A stretch of DNA of 40,184 nt, from positions 280,151-320,334 of the forward strand of contig OX638326.1 of assembly GCA_951812775.1 (NCBI GenBank). Reading direction: 5' to 3'. Under the pieces are notes generated by a model. It worked only from the letters and a program-made list of their open reading frames with translations. It ran no database searches and was not told the origin of the DNA. Source of the DNA: an uncultured Alphaproteobacteria bacterium. GTDB taxonomy: Bacteria > Pseudomonadota > Alphaproteobacteria > MPNO01 > UBA2964. The position numbers and the translations under genes were made by a program. Below are positions 17,693 to 25,937 of the stretch, in pieces (within the stretch, counting starts at the first letter, position 1; every line of letters starts with the position of its first letter).

Positions 17693-18345
17693 TTACTGAC
17701 CTGGTGGAGGAGGTGGATTGGTAAAGGGCTCATTCCGTACCGCCACACTGGCACGCATCCGGATGGTGCCATTTGTGCCCATGATCGGAACAACAAGAGG
17801 AGGCAGGGCCTTCCAGTCGACTTCCGCGGTGTACAGGACGACATCTCCGGGGCCACCGACGCCGACGGCACCCATGTCCGGGTCCCATTGACCATTGCCA
17901 TTAATATCCTGATAGGGTTCGCCGACGTCATAGGAACCATTGAAGGGGGTTTTATCCTGAAATGGTTCCGGATCTCCGACCTGACCAAAACTTGGATAAA
18001 CCTGCTGCGTGATCTGCGCGGTCGACATATCGATCAGCCCAATCGTATTTTCTCGATCAGCCCAATCGTATTTTCCTAGATGATTTGTCTGATGCGATCT
18101 TCGCGGCTGATACCTGCAGGGGTGAAGCCGGTAATTCCAAATCGCGCGGCTTCCCGAAGCCCGCCTTCCACGAGGGTGGAGACAAACATCATGGACGACA
18201 CCTCAACCAGCGCCGCCGCACCGAGAAACACCACGGGTGCTGCAAAAGTGAACTCAAGAGCTGTCGTCGCCTTAATGCAGGCGGCCAAGCCCCTAGTTTG
18301 ACGCCATATCCGACATGCGGAGAATTTGCCCATTTTAATACTCAT
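17693..18345 (-). pseudogene. TadE-like pilus protein, broken by TAG and a 23-bp tandem duplication
   Basis: The N-terminal piece (18345-18076) has the TadE hallmark TTALEFTFAAPVVFLGAAAL with the conserved Glu, then EDRIRQII and a TAG stop at 18076-18078. The C-terminal piece (from about 18050 to 17693) reads ENTIGLIDMSTAQITQQVYP, then EPYQDINGNGQWDPDMGA and GPGDVVLYTAEVDW, typical of the same family. A 23-bp perfect tandem duplication (18030-18075) directly follows the TAG. Deleting one copy would restore the frame between the halves, but the TAG would remain. So there are two independent lesions. A calcium-loop-like DINGNGQWDPD is present in the C-terminal half. Confidence 0.87.
18030..18075. 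repeat. Perfect 23-bp tandem duplication in the tadE-like gene
   Basis: Two identical adjacent copies, 18030-18052 and 18053-18075, each beginning TCGATCAGCCCAATCG. The 23-bp length is not a multiple of three and shifts the frame. On the coding strand the first copy begins at the base immediately after the TAG stop. Confidence 0.97.
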
Positions 18346-18567
18346 CCAATTTGAGGCACCTGCCTCATTATTTGTTTTGGATAGTATTATGAAGAACTAA
18401 AATAGAATTTAACTATACATATCTATTACTATTTTATTGTTTTCATTTATCTATATTTATTATCTAAAATTATATTAATATTGTTTGTTTATTTTTTGTA
18501 TTTTTAATTATTGATAATAGTATTTTCTTTATATTTGCCACTCGAATTCATTTTTCATGACGAACAA
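18346..18567. promoter_or_regulatory. Very AT-rich divergent intergenic region between tadE-like and tadD
   Basis: A 222-bp gap between divergent starts, dominated by A/T runs between about 18370 and 18540. It must hold the promoters of both units. No single promoter box stands out from the AT-rich background and I see no convincing operator. Confidence 0.5.
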
Positions 18568-19435
18568 ATGCATAGAACTTTAAAAACAGCTACGGCGGCA
18601 ATTATCTTTGCTAGTGGTCTAACGGGGTGTGCCAATGACCTTTTAACGCATTCCATCCAGCCATCACGCGCAGCAAAACCAGACGAAAACATAAATGCTC
18701 CCAAAGCCGAAGCGGTTGTCAGGGTGGCTCAAGCGACAGCGCAAAGCGGTAACTGGCCTATGGCAGCATCACTCTACCGTCGGGCTCATGTTCTTCATCC
18801 CAATAATCTTAATGCAGCTGTCGGTCTGGGAACGATTCTCAACAAACTCGGGGTACATCAGAAAGCCCTTTCTGCATTTTTAAAGGCTCTCAAGATTTCT
18901 CCCACAAGTTTGGCTGCGCTAAGAGGAGCTGGTAATAAACTCATACTCTCAAGACAACCGGCTAACGCATTGGAATATTTTAAAAAAGCGCTAACTCTCA
19001 AGGATGAGCCACGTTTGTACAATGCGATGGGTGTCAGTCACGATATGCTCGATAAATATGGTATGGCCCAGGCCTATTACAGAACGGGACTCAAAAGAAA
19101 ACCTGATGACTTGTCGTTGAGGAACAATCTCGGCTTATCCCTGATGTTAAGCGGACAGTCAGAGGACGCCGTCATTGAGCTACGAAAAGTCGCCGGAGAC
19201 CGCCGTGCCGGCAAACGTCATCAATTGAACCTGGTTCTCGTCCTGATCATGGCCAATGAACACAACGCCGCCTTTATCGATCTCGAAAATGGCGTTACCA
19301 CCTAGAGAAGCACATGATCAAATAGCCAATTTTCAGACCATAAAGGCGCTAAAAGATCCCGTTGCTATTCGAAATGCTATACGCGCCCATATCACAGGCG
19401 CGCCGCCAACGCACCAAATCTCTGCCACTCTATAG
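18568..19435 (+). pseudogene. tadD: TadD-like TPR lipoprotein, frameshifted near its C-terminus
   Basis: A TPR lipoprotein of the Tad secretion locus, thought to act as a pilotin or assembly factor in the outer membrane. The signal peptide MHRTLKTATAAIIFASGLTGC has the lipobox cysteine at residue 21. Several TPR units follow (NAAVGLGTILNKLGVHQKAL, RLYNAMGVSHDMLDKYGMAQ, LSLRNNLGLSLMLSG). The frame ends at 19305 after LENGVTT. Another frame continues convincingly as PPREAHDQIANFQTIKALKD to a TAG at 19433-19435, giving a 288-aa protein if one T at 19295-19296 is removed. The truncated form keeps all TPRs and may still work. It could also be a sequence error. Convergent with tadC, 1 bp apart. Confidence 0.8.
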
Positions 19436-19436
19436 C

Positions 19437-20411
19437 TTACATCTTCACAAGAAGATCAATGATGTTCAGGATAGCCGGACCTAGCAGTACGATAAAAAGC
19501 GGCGGCAATATGAAGATGATCATTGGCACCGTCATGATCGTCGGCAATCGATCTGCTTTTTCCTCAGCCTTCATGAGGCGTTCCTGACGGCACTCCGCAG
19601 ACAACACCCTTAGGGAATGGGCGAGGGGTGTCCCGTATTTCTCGGTTTGACTTAGAGCATTCACCACATTTCTAAGCTCAGGGATATCTGTTCGGACGAC
19701 GAGATTATCCAAGGCCGTCTTGCGATCCGGGAGCAAGCCAAGCTCAACAGATGTCAGGGCTAATTCTTCCGCGATCTCCGGCGTAAAACTCCCTGTTTCC
19801 TTGGCGACACGTTTCAGGGCTGAATCAAGGCTTTGCCCAGCCTCCGCACAGATTACCAGCAGATCCAGGGCATCTGGGGTACCCTTTCTAAGAGCTTTTT
19901 GGCGTTTGGTTGTCGTGTTCTTCACAAACAGGTTTGGCAAAAACGCACCAAGAACAACGGCGATCATTGCGACAAGCGCCTTTGGACCAGAAGCCAACGG
20001 CAATATTGGAAAGACATACAAAAACAATATTGCTAATCCCCCCAACACAAAGGGCAGGACGAGTTTTAGAAAGAAGAATATGACCAGCGCGTCCTTGCCG
20101 CGAAATCCTGCTTTGGATAGTTGAAGCGTCGCTTTCTTTGCTTCCTGTGATTTCAAAAGCTGGAGCTTTTGAACCAGCCCCCGCATCAAACCAATTGCTT
20201 CTAGTTTCTTACGACGGGTTCTCGGCGCAACCAGATCAGCTTTCAAAGAACGTTGCCGAACTGCAATTCCGGCAAGACGATCAGCTAAAGGGTCCCGGTA
20301 AAGCAGTGCTCGATACACAAAGAACGCGCACGTCAGGACGCTAAAGGCGCTGGAAATGACGATAAGCGTCTCGTTCGCCTGTAAAAGCTCAAAGATAACC
20401 TCTGGCCTCAT
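19437..20411 (-). CDS. tadC: TadC, Flp pilus inner-membrane platform protein
   Basis: A 324-aa type II secretion F-domain protein of the TadC type. It pairs with TadB to form the inner-membrane platform for Flp pilus assembly. Membrane segments lie near residues 15-35, ~110-160 and ~295-322. The T2SS-F core is visible as GTPDALDLLVICAEAGQSLD and LSQTEKYGTPLAHSLRVLS. The start overlaps the tadB stop by 4 bp (ATGA type). Length is normal and no lesion is seen, but its partner TadB is truncated. Confidence 0.93.
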   Translation of the reverse strand: MRPEVIFELLQANETLIVISSAFSVLTCAFFVYRALLYRDPLADRLAGIAVRQRSLKADLVAPRTRRKKLEAIGLMRGLVQKLQLLKSQEAKKATLQLSKAGFRGKDALVIFFFLKLVLPFVLGGLAILFLYVFPILPLASGPKALVAMIAVVLGAFLPNLFVKNTTTKRQKALRKGTPDALDLLVICAEAGQSLDSALKRVAKETGSFTPEIAEELALTSVELGLLPDRKTALDNLVVRTDIPELRNVVNALSQTEKYGTPLAHSLRVLSAECRQERLMKAEEKADRLPTIMTVPMIIFILPPLFIVLLGPAILNIIDLLVKM

Positions 20412-20718
20412 ATTTCAAACCTCACCATCTTGGCCATTACCAGAACACCGACAGCGAGACTACCAAAGCCGGCGCCAATCATTAGAAGACCCCGTCCGTC
20501 ATAGAAGAGTTGCATGACATATTCTGGGTTCAAGACAAATATGATCGCAAACATCAAAAAGGGCAGGGAACCGAGAATCAAAACACTCGCCTTCGCCTCT
20601 GAAGACATTGCCTTAACCTTCATTTTCATCTGACGCCGTTTTCTCAGGACAGCGGAAAGATTTTCCAGCGTCTCCGCCAGGTTGCCTCCGGTTTCGCGCT
20701 GTACAGAGAGGCTGGCCA
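20408..20718 (-). pseudogene. tadB: TadB remnant (C-terminal ~100 residues only)
   Basis: Only the C-terminal part of the T2SS-F protein TadB remains: [20 protein letters not shown], then [20 protein letters not shown] and two hydrophobic segments ending at VRFEI. A normal TadB is ~300-330 aa; the N-terminal two thirds are missing. Upstream of about 20718 the DNA belongs to cpaF, read in a different frame, so this is a deletion junction between cpaF and tadB. An open frame upstream to 20824 is only a shadow of cpaF. No credible start codon or ribosome-binding site was found for the remnant. Confidence 0.85.
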
Positions 20719-22631
20719 TTATTGTCTTCACCTTCAAACTCATATTTGTAGAGTTCTTGAGTGATGAGGACATCTCCTTCCATGCCCGTAACCTCAGTAA
20801 TACTGGTGACACGTCGCATCCCATCCCGCATACGGCTTACCTGCACGATAAGATCAATCGCTGCCGCAATTTGGGTGCGGACCGCTTTACTCGGTAGATT
20901 GACACCGGCCATGCCAACCATATTTTCAAGACGGGTCAGCGCTTCGCGAGGACGATTAGCATGTACCGTGCACATTGATCCGTCATGCCCGGTATTCATA
21001 GCCTGCAACATATCAACGGCTTCATAGCCGCGGACCTCACCGAGAATAATTCGGTCTGGCCGCATACGCAGGGCGTTCTTAACGAGATCGCGCATCGTAA
21101 TTTCGCCATCGCCTTCAAGATTTGAGGGACGGGTCTCAAGGCGAACAATGTGAGGCTGTTGCAGCTGCAATTCCGCTGCATCCTCAATTGTCACTATGCG
21201 CTCGCCATGATCAATCAGTTGCGACATGGCATTGAGGAGGGTGGTTTTGCCTGAACCCGTTCCTCCTGAAATTAAAATATTCAGGCGAGAGCGTGACGCA
21301 ACCTTCAGAACCGTTGCCATGCCCGCAGAAATATTTGCTTGTGACGACATCACATCAAGTGTGATGCCTTTTTTCGAAAACTTACGAATGGAGATCGAAG
21401 CACCGTCAATCGCCAGAGGCGGAATGATGATATTTACGCGACTCCCATCTTCCAACCGTGCATCAACCAGCGGAGATGTCTCATCGACGCGACGCCCAAT
21501 TTTGCTCACGATGCGTGTCGCAATATTCATCACATGCTGATTATCTCGGAACTTCCCGTCGGTCAGAACGAGTTTTCCCTTTCGTTCGACATAGACCTGG
21601 TTCGGGCCATTTACCATGATGTCCGTAACCTGGAGTTGAACCGCACCAGTATTTGAAAGCTGGCTGACCTCGGGGTTTACATGCAGGCTAATTCGATTGC
21701 CGCCAATAATCGTCGGGGTAAACCCCAACGAAACACCGAACTGTTTAAACTCAACGGTGATGCGGCCATCATCTGGAACAATGATTGGAAACTCACCACC
21801 TGCCAAAAATGTTGCTGGTTTTCCGGATAGGGTTGTCAAATTTGGTTCAGCAAGGACCGTAATCAATCCTTCATCATCCAGGGCGTCAATTAGAGCATTC
21901 AGATCAAGGGTATTGCTCGTAAAGCCGCCAAAGAGGCTATTGGTTTCGTTATTTCGAGTCAGAAATGTCCCGGCGATTACCGCTGGATTTCCGGTAGCGA
22001 GCCCAAACATGAACTTACCGGTCAATATCAGCCCATACCAGTTGATACCAAATTGTTTCAGAACATCGCGGGACACTTCGGCAACACGGACCCGGAGACG
22101 AACCTGCGGCGGTGCCGTCACCGCCACCTTCATTACTATTTTGTCGGGTTTATCAACGAAGCGTTCGGCAACACGCCTTACTTCCGCCGCTTCGATAATC
22201 GTCCGTACTCTTCCGTTGATGACGATACTGGAATCAACAGACCGAACCTCGATCTTAGCGGTCGGCAACATTGATTTCAGTGAAGAACGCAAGCGCGAGA
22301 GGTTATGGGTTAGCAGAATGCGGCGATTTGCGAGAACCCGCTCTTTGGAATCTACTGCAAAAAAGGTCGTTTCCCCGGGATATTTACCCAGAACATAGAC
22401 CAGGCGAGGCGACTTCATCTGAATGTCAGCAACTTTCGGATTTGCCACGAAAACGGTGCTTGCCGGACGAGATAACCGAATGAGGACGCCTCTGCTTGCT
22501 GGTATTTCAATAGTTTCAGAAGACTCGCTTATGACCTCAGATGTTCTCGGCACCGCGCCAGTTGCAGAGTATCCAGCAAGAAGTGCAGCGACGATGAACA
22601 CTGAAAACAGACGTATATCGTTGAATTCCAT
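20613..22631 (-). CDS. CpaC::CpaF chimera produced by an internal deletion
   Basis: One open frame of 672 codons. Residues 1 to ~333 are the secretin/RcpA-type protein CpaC: signal peptide, [68 protein letters not shown], and the start of the secretin domain to [14 protein letters not shown]. At about 21630 it switches without a stop into the CpaF/TadA ATPase, beginning at [20 protein letters not shown]. The ATPase core is intact: Walker [11 protein letters not shown], Walker B IILGEVRG, and [18 protein letters not shown]. It reaches [10 protein letters not shown], then runs ~35 residues out of frame through the tadB remnant. Missing are the CpaC C-terminus, all of cpaD and cpaE, the CpaF N-terminus, and the CpaF tail. 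A functional secretin or motor is unlikely. Start at 22631 chosen because it follows the cpaB stop by 4 bp. Confidence 0.9.
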   Translation of the reverse strand: MEFNDIRLFSVFIVAALLAGYSATGAVPRTSEVISESSETIEIPASRGVLIRLSRPASTVFVANPKVADIQMKSPRLVYVLGKYPGETTFFAVDSKERVLANRRILLTHNLSRLRSSLKSMLPTAKIEVRSVDSSIVINGRVRTIIEAAEVRRVAERFVDKPDKIVMKVAVTAPPQVRLRVRVAEVSRDVLKQFGINWYGLILTGKFMFGLATGNPAVIAGTFLTRNNETNSLFGGFTSNTLDLNALIDALDDEGLITVLAEPNLTTLSGKPATFLAGGEFPIIVPDDGRITVEFKQFGVSLGFTPTIIGGNRISLHVNPEVSQLSNTGAVQLQVTDIMVNGPNQVYVERKGKLVLTDGKFRDNQHVMNIATRIVSKIGRRVDETSPLVDARLEDGSRVNIIIPPLAIDGASISIRKFSKKGITLDVMSSQANISAGMATVLKVASRSRLNILISGGTGSGKTTLLNAMSQLIDHGERIVTIEDAAELQLQQPHIVRLETRPSNLEGDGEITMRDLVKNALRMRPDRIILGEVRGYEAVDMLQAMNTGHDGSMCTVHANRPREALTRLENMVGMAGVNLPSKAVRTQIAAAIDLIVQVSRMRDGMRRVTSITEVTGMEGDVLITQELYKYEFEGEDNNGQPLCTARNRRQPGGDAGKSFRCPEKTASDENEG

Positions 22632-22635
22632 TTTT

Positions 22636-23532
22636 TTAGTTTCCCTGCATTTCGCGAGCTTCAGTTTTGTCGCCGCGTAAGACATTCACGACATGTGCGC
22701 GGCGAACACCGGCGCTAATAATGCGACTGACTTCACTACCGGTGGTCAGCGTCCGCCCTCGACGAGTGTCAGCGGATTCTGAGGTAAACAAGGAGGCTGG
22801 ATCAGCGTTTTCCCCTTGATCATTCGCCAAACTGCGTAAGCTCAGCGAGAGGCTGCCGAGATTGAGCGCAACAGCGACCATCTCGGCCTGCTTTGGCGTT
22901 ACTTCCAACGTCGCGGTTTTTGGAACACCTTTCTTGGTGGCCTTTTGATCGTCCGTAGACTGATCGATTGCCAGGACGCGAACATTGATCAGGACGGTCT
23001 CGCTGACATGGCGAAGTTTTCGGTCGCTTTTCTTCGCCACCTCGCTCTCGAAACGGTGAGACAAGATCAAATCCACCCGATTTCCGGGGAAAACGGGCCC
23101 CGCGATCAACGAGGTTGCATTCACGGGAACCGCGACCGTGCGCAGACCAGGGCGAACAACAGCGGCTAAAAAACCGCGATCGCCCGGTTTTACGATGCGA
23201 GTGCCTGTTATCGGTTCACCTGCAGCGATCCCGCGGCGTACAACGGCACCAACATAGTTTTTTCGTTGGAACTTTGGCTGTGAAAGGTACGACGGTGACA
23301 ACCCATCTTCGGGCCAGGCCTGCCACCGGAGATGATCCAGTTTGATAAAGCTACCTGCACCTAGATCACGTGCAGAAACCAAAATACGAATGTGGTTCTC
23401 TTTAATTAACGGCGCGTTGGGCCTGGCGGCCATATTGGCACGTTGGCGTTCGAGCCAACCCTGAACGAGCATTGCGGTTAGTCCAGCAGTCAGAAGAGCC
23501 GCAACACCAAAAAGAATAGTTCTGGCATTCAT
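22636..23532 (-). CDS. cpaB: CpaB/RcpC, Flp pilus assembly protein
   Basis: A 298-aa CpaB-family protein that acts with the CpaC secretin in the periplasm. It has an N-terminal membrane anchor (TILFGVAALLTAGLTAML), a SAF domain (ILVSARDLGAGSFIKLDHLR, RRGIAAGEPITGTRIVKPGD), then a RcpC/CpaB domain (LRTVAVPVNATSLIAGPVFPG, NRVDLILSH). The start overlaps the cpaA stop by 4 bp. Length and frame look normal. Confidence 0.92.
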   Translation of the reverse strand: MNARTILFGVAALLTAGLTAMLVQGWLERQRANMAARPNAPLIKENHIRILVSARDLGAGSFIKLDHLRWQAWPEDGLSPSYLSQPKFQRKNYVGAVVRRGIAAGEPITGTRIVKPGDRGFLAAVVRPGLRTVAVPVNATSLIAGPVFPGNRVDLILSHRFESEVAKKSDRKLRHVSETVLINVRVLAIDQSTDDQKATKKGVPKTATLEVTPKQAEMVAVALNLGSLSLSLRSLANDQGENADPASLFTSESADTRRGRTLTTGSEVSRIISAGVRRAHVVNVLRGDKTEAREMQGN

Positions 23533-24020
23533 ATCTGGTTTCCTTGAATAAGAAGAGCAGCGAGACCAAGACCGCCAAAAGTGATTGCAACGCCATAGGG
23601 CACGACATTTCTGTTGGCCTCATTCGACCAGCCACCGGCGAACCCGAATTTCTTTTTCACAAGAGCAAAGACCGAGAGAAGTCCGCCAGCCAAAGCGGTT
23701 ACCAAGAGGAAATCAAGCGCGCAAGCCGTGCCAGCCCATAGCGACACAGATGCCATCAGTTTGACGTCGCCACCGCCCATCAGTTTCATGGAGAAGAAGC
23801 CGAGCCCGGTGATGAAAACCGCACTGCTAATAAGCAGGCTAGCCAGCCACGGAAAGGGCGCTAATCCGGTCATTTCATATGTCGGCAGCAGCAAAGCAAT
23901 AGCGATCGGAATATGATTTGGAATCGTAAAGTTTCTGAGATCGGTCCATCCCGCCAGAAGCAGCAGGACGACAAACAATCCAAGACAAGCTTGATGAAGA
24001 ATTGGGTAAATAAGTTCCAT
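23529..24020 (-). CDS. cpaA: CpaA/TadV prepilin peptidase
   Basis: A 163-aa type IV A24 aspartyl prepilin peptidase without the N-methylase domain, which cleaves the Flp pilin leader. The two catalytic aspartates are visible in GWTDLRNFTIPN and in the signature MGGGDVKLMA. There are about five to six hydrophobic segments. It is 135 bp downstream of flp, with an RNA hairpin in between, and overlaps cpaB by 4 bp. Confidence 0.93.
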   Translation of the reverse strand: MELIYPILHQACLGLFVVLLLLAGWTDLRNFTIPNHIPIAIALLLPTYEMTGLAPFPWLASLLISSAVFITGLGFFSMKLMGGGDVKLMASVSLWAGTACALDFLLVTALAGGLLSVFALVKKKFGFAGGWSNEANRNVVPYGVAITFGGLGLAALLIQGNQI

Positions 24021-24079
24021 GGGACCGTTTCCAATTAGGGTTCGATCCGGAATAGGGGATCGATCTAAATGGTGGGGCT

Positions 24080-24105
24080 GGAGACGACGTCAAAACGTCG
24101 CCTCC
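24080..24105 (-). promoter_or_regulatory. 11-bp RNA hairpin between flp and cpaA
   Basis: On the flp coding strand the RNA reads GGAGGCGACGU, loop UUUG, ACGUCGUCUCC. This gives an 11-bp stem with one G-U wobble that would be an A-C mismatch if read on the other strand, consistent with function in the minus-strand transcript. No U-tract follows, so it is not a classical intrinsic terminator. It more likely stabilises the abundant pilin message or partly attenuates read-through into the assembly genes. Inference from structure and position. Confidence 0.6.
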
Positions 24106-24155
24106 GTGCCCACCAGGGCCTGCCGCTCCCCCGAACGAAAGCAGGCCTATCCGCC

Positions 24156-24344
24156 TTAAGGTGCTGGCGGCGTGACCGCGCCATTGAGTGTGGTCGACAC
24201 AGCCGTAAACATGTTCTGCAGCGATGTACCCATGTTGGTCAAAGCAACAACCCCGGCAACAGATACCAAGGCAGCAATAAGGCCATACTCAATAGCAGTG
24301 GCCCCAGATTCATCTTTCATAAGATATTTAACGATGGTGAACAT
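24156..24344 (-). CDS. flp: Flp-type pilin
   Basis: A 62-aa Flp/Fap pilin, the major subunit of the Tad pilus. The short leader MFTIVKYLMKDESG ends at the processing glycine, followed by ATAIEYGLIAALVSVAGVVA with the conserved Glu+5/Tyr+6 pair and a hydrophobic core. The C-terminus is short and Pro-rich (GAVTPPAP). It is the first gene of the flp-cpaA-cpaB-... operon. The gene is intact although most of the assembly machinery is broken. Confidence 0.95.
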   Translation of the reverse strand: MFTIVKYLMKDESGATAIEYGLIAALVSVAGVVALTNMGTSLQNMFTAVSTTLNGAVTPPAP

Positions 24345-24669
24345 TTTTAGTCCCCGTAATTAATCCAACAGACAGCGGGGAATTTAGGTCTAATTTGTTA
24401 AAGAGAAGTTAAAAACGAAATAAATAAATAGTATTCGTTTTCTTATATAAATAAAACAATGTGTATGTATATTGATATTGAATTTTCATTACTTTGCTTT
24501 CTTTTTATCGAAAATTTGAATGCAATATTTGATCGAATTTTATTGAAACACGGCTGTTGACCGATTTTCTTTCGTTAGAACAGAGTGTTAGCGTTGGTTT
24601 GCTTTACAGGCACCAAGCTCACCAATAGGGTGTTTCTAGAATTTAGTGGCATCATTCAGGGACAAAATA
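24345..24669. other. AT-rich intergenic region upstream of flp and the first cupin gene
   Basis: A 325-bp divergent region. About 24360-24550 is strongly AT-rich and must contain the flp promoter. The right part is less AT-rich and precedes the cupin gene. I see no unambiguous sigma-70 or sigma-54 box, riboswitch or terminator. Confidence 0.5.
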
Positions 24670-25251
24670 ATGGCTGACGTAACAAGTCCTGTTGAAGACG
24701 CGCCGGGTCCGGGTCACAACAAAAAAGAAGTTGTCTGGGATCGGTGGGTAAAAAAACGTACTTTTGTGCGTGCCCTCGAAGGCACTTATGGCGAAATGCA
24801 GCAGGGGCTGTACGAAAAAGACCGCGTGATCAGTACAGCGGATATGAAATGGAAGGGTGGGCCGCAGGCCTTTGGCAAACACGTCATTAACCCACAAAGC
24901 ACAGAAATAGCACAATCGATAGAAACGCATCTTCATGTCTATGCGCCGGGTAGCTATGCCCAGAACCACGGACATATGAACAGTGCTGCCTTTTATGTGT
25001 TACGGGGCGAAGGCCATGATATCCATGACGGGGCACGGATTGATTATGAAGCGGGCGATATCCTCATGGTCGAAAATGGCTGCGTCCATCAGCATTTCAA
25101 TCATTCAAAAGACGAAGACCTCGTCGTCGTTGTGATGAAAGCAAAGCCGCTGTTCCTTTTCATGCATATGGTGTTTCAGAAAACCGTAAAATTGCCACCC
25201 GGCGAGGCCCTGCCTGGAATGGAAGACTACGCGCCACCTACAGATTACTAA
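24670..25251 (+). CDS. Cupin-domain protein (paralogue 1)
   Basis: A 193-aa single-cupin protein. Motif 1 is NHGHMNSAAFYVLRG, with metal-ligand candidates His100 and His102 but Ala where the canonical cupin glutamate normally sits. Motif 2 is GDILMVENGCVHQHFN with His140 (and His142). A 3-His metal site is therefore possible, as in some cupin dioxygenases. The C-terminal MKAKPLFLFMHMVFQKTVK is shared with paralogue 2. The start at 24670 has AGGGA upstream; an 8-codon longer start lacks one. It is followed 81 bp later by its paralogue. A role in aromatic or ring-cleavage metabolism is inferred from neighbours only. Confidence 0.8.
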   Translation: MADVTSPVEDAPGPGHNKKEVVWDRWVKKRTFVRALEGTYGEMQQGLYEKDRVISTADMKWKGGPQAFGKHVINPQSTEIAQSIETHLHVYAPGSYAQNHGHMNSAAFYVLRGEGHDIHDGARIDYEAGDILMVENGCVHQHFNHSKDEDLVVVVMKAKPLFLFMHMVFQKTVKLPPGEALPGMEDYAPPTDY

Positions 25252-25332
25252 TTTCTATCAAGAGACATTGCACAGCCAGTCCATTGTCGTAGAATAGTTG
25301 AGTGAATTAGACGACGATCAGGGAAATGCGTG

Positions 25333-25935
25333 ATGGCTGAGGGTGGAAACGAGACAACAACAGAAGATGCAAACGCGCCGGAGGGCGCTGGCCCGGGGCA
25401 TAATTGCCCTGCTGCGCAGTGGGCCCGCTGGACCAAAAAAAGAACCTTCGTCCGCGCTCTGGAAGGCACATACGGTAAACTCCTGCAAAAATCGCACGAT
25501 CTTCCCCGGGTTTATTCAACACTGGATACAAAGTGGCATGGTGGCCCTCAAAGCTACGGCAAAGAAGTCATAAATCCTGCCGATGTTGAGGTCTGCCAGT
25601 CCATCGAAACCCATTTGAAGGCCTTCGCGCCTTTAGGCACAAACGTCAATCACGGCCATATGAACAGCGCAGCCTTTTACGTTTTAAAGGGCAGGGGCTA
25701 TGACCACCACGACGGCGTCAAATATGATTATGAAGCCGGTGACATGTTGATGGTCCCAAACGGTGTCGTTCATCAGCATTTCAATTCAGACGAGAATGAA
25801 GAAATGATCGTCTTGATCATGAAAGCGAAACCTCTGTTTCTCTTCATGCATATGCTTTTTCAAAAGACGGTTAAAATGCCGCCAAACGAAGCGACCAAGA
25901 AACAGCTCGAATACGAGCCGCCCACGACGATCTAA
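25333..25935 (+). CDS. Cupin-domain protein (paralogue 2)
   Basis: A 200-aa paralogue of the preceding gene, with long identical blocks (KKRTFVRALEGTYG, GHMNSAAFYVLKG, MKAKPLFLFMHMLFQKTVK). Metal-ligand candidates are His107, His109 and His147, and again Ala replaces the usual glutamate. It retains the Pro of motif 2 (MVPNGVVHQHFN), which paralogue 1 has changed to Glu. AGGGA lies upstream of the ATG at 25333. It converges with the MFS gene, 2 bp apart. The two copies could form a heteromer or have split substrate range; neither is shown by the sequence. Confidence 0.8.
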   Translation: MAEGGNETTTEDANAPEGAGPGHNCPAAQWARWTKKRTFVRALEGTYGKLLQKSHDLPRVYSTLDTKWHGGPQSYGKEVINPADVEVCQSIETHLKAFAPLGTNVNHGHMNSAAFYVLKGRGYDHHDGVKYDYEAGDMLMVPNGVVHQHFNSDENEEMIVLIMKAKPLFLFMHMLFQKTVKMPPNEATKKQLEYEPPTTI

Positions 25936-25937
25936 AT

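Noticed and set aside
876..18078. Reassigned TGA or TAG codons explaining the three in-frame stops
   Set aside because: TGA and TAG both serve as true stops of intact genes here (sdhE ends in TGA, mfd in TAG), so the standard bacterial code applies.
20719..20824. Upstream extension of the tadB remnant
   Set aside because: These codons are cpaF read in another frame; they show no TadB similarity.
21697..22398. 233-codon forward open frame opposite cpaC
   Set aside because: Antisense shadow of a clear coding region; composition is Arg/Ser-rich and without motifs.
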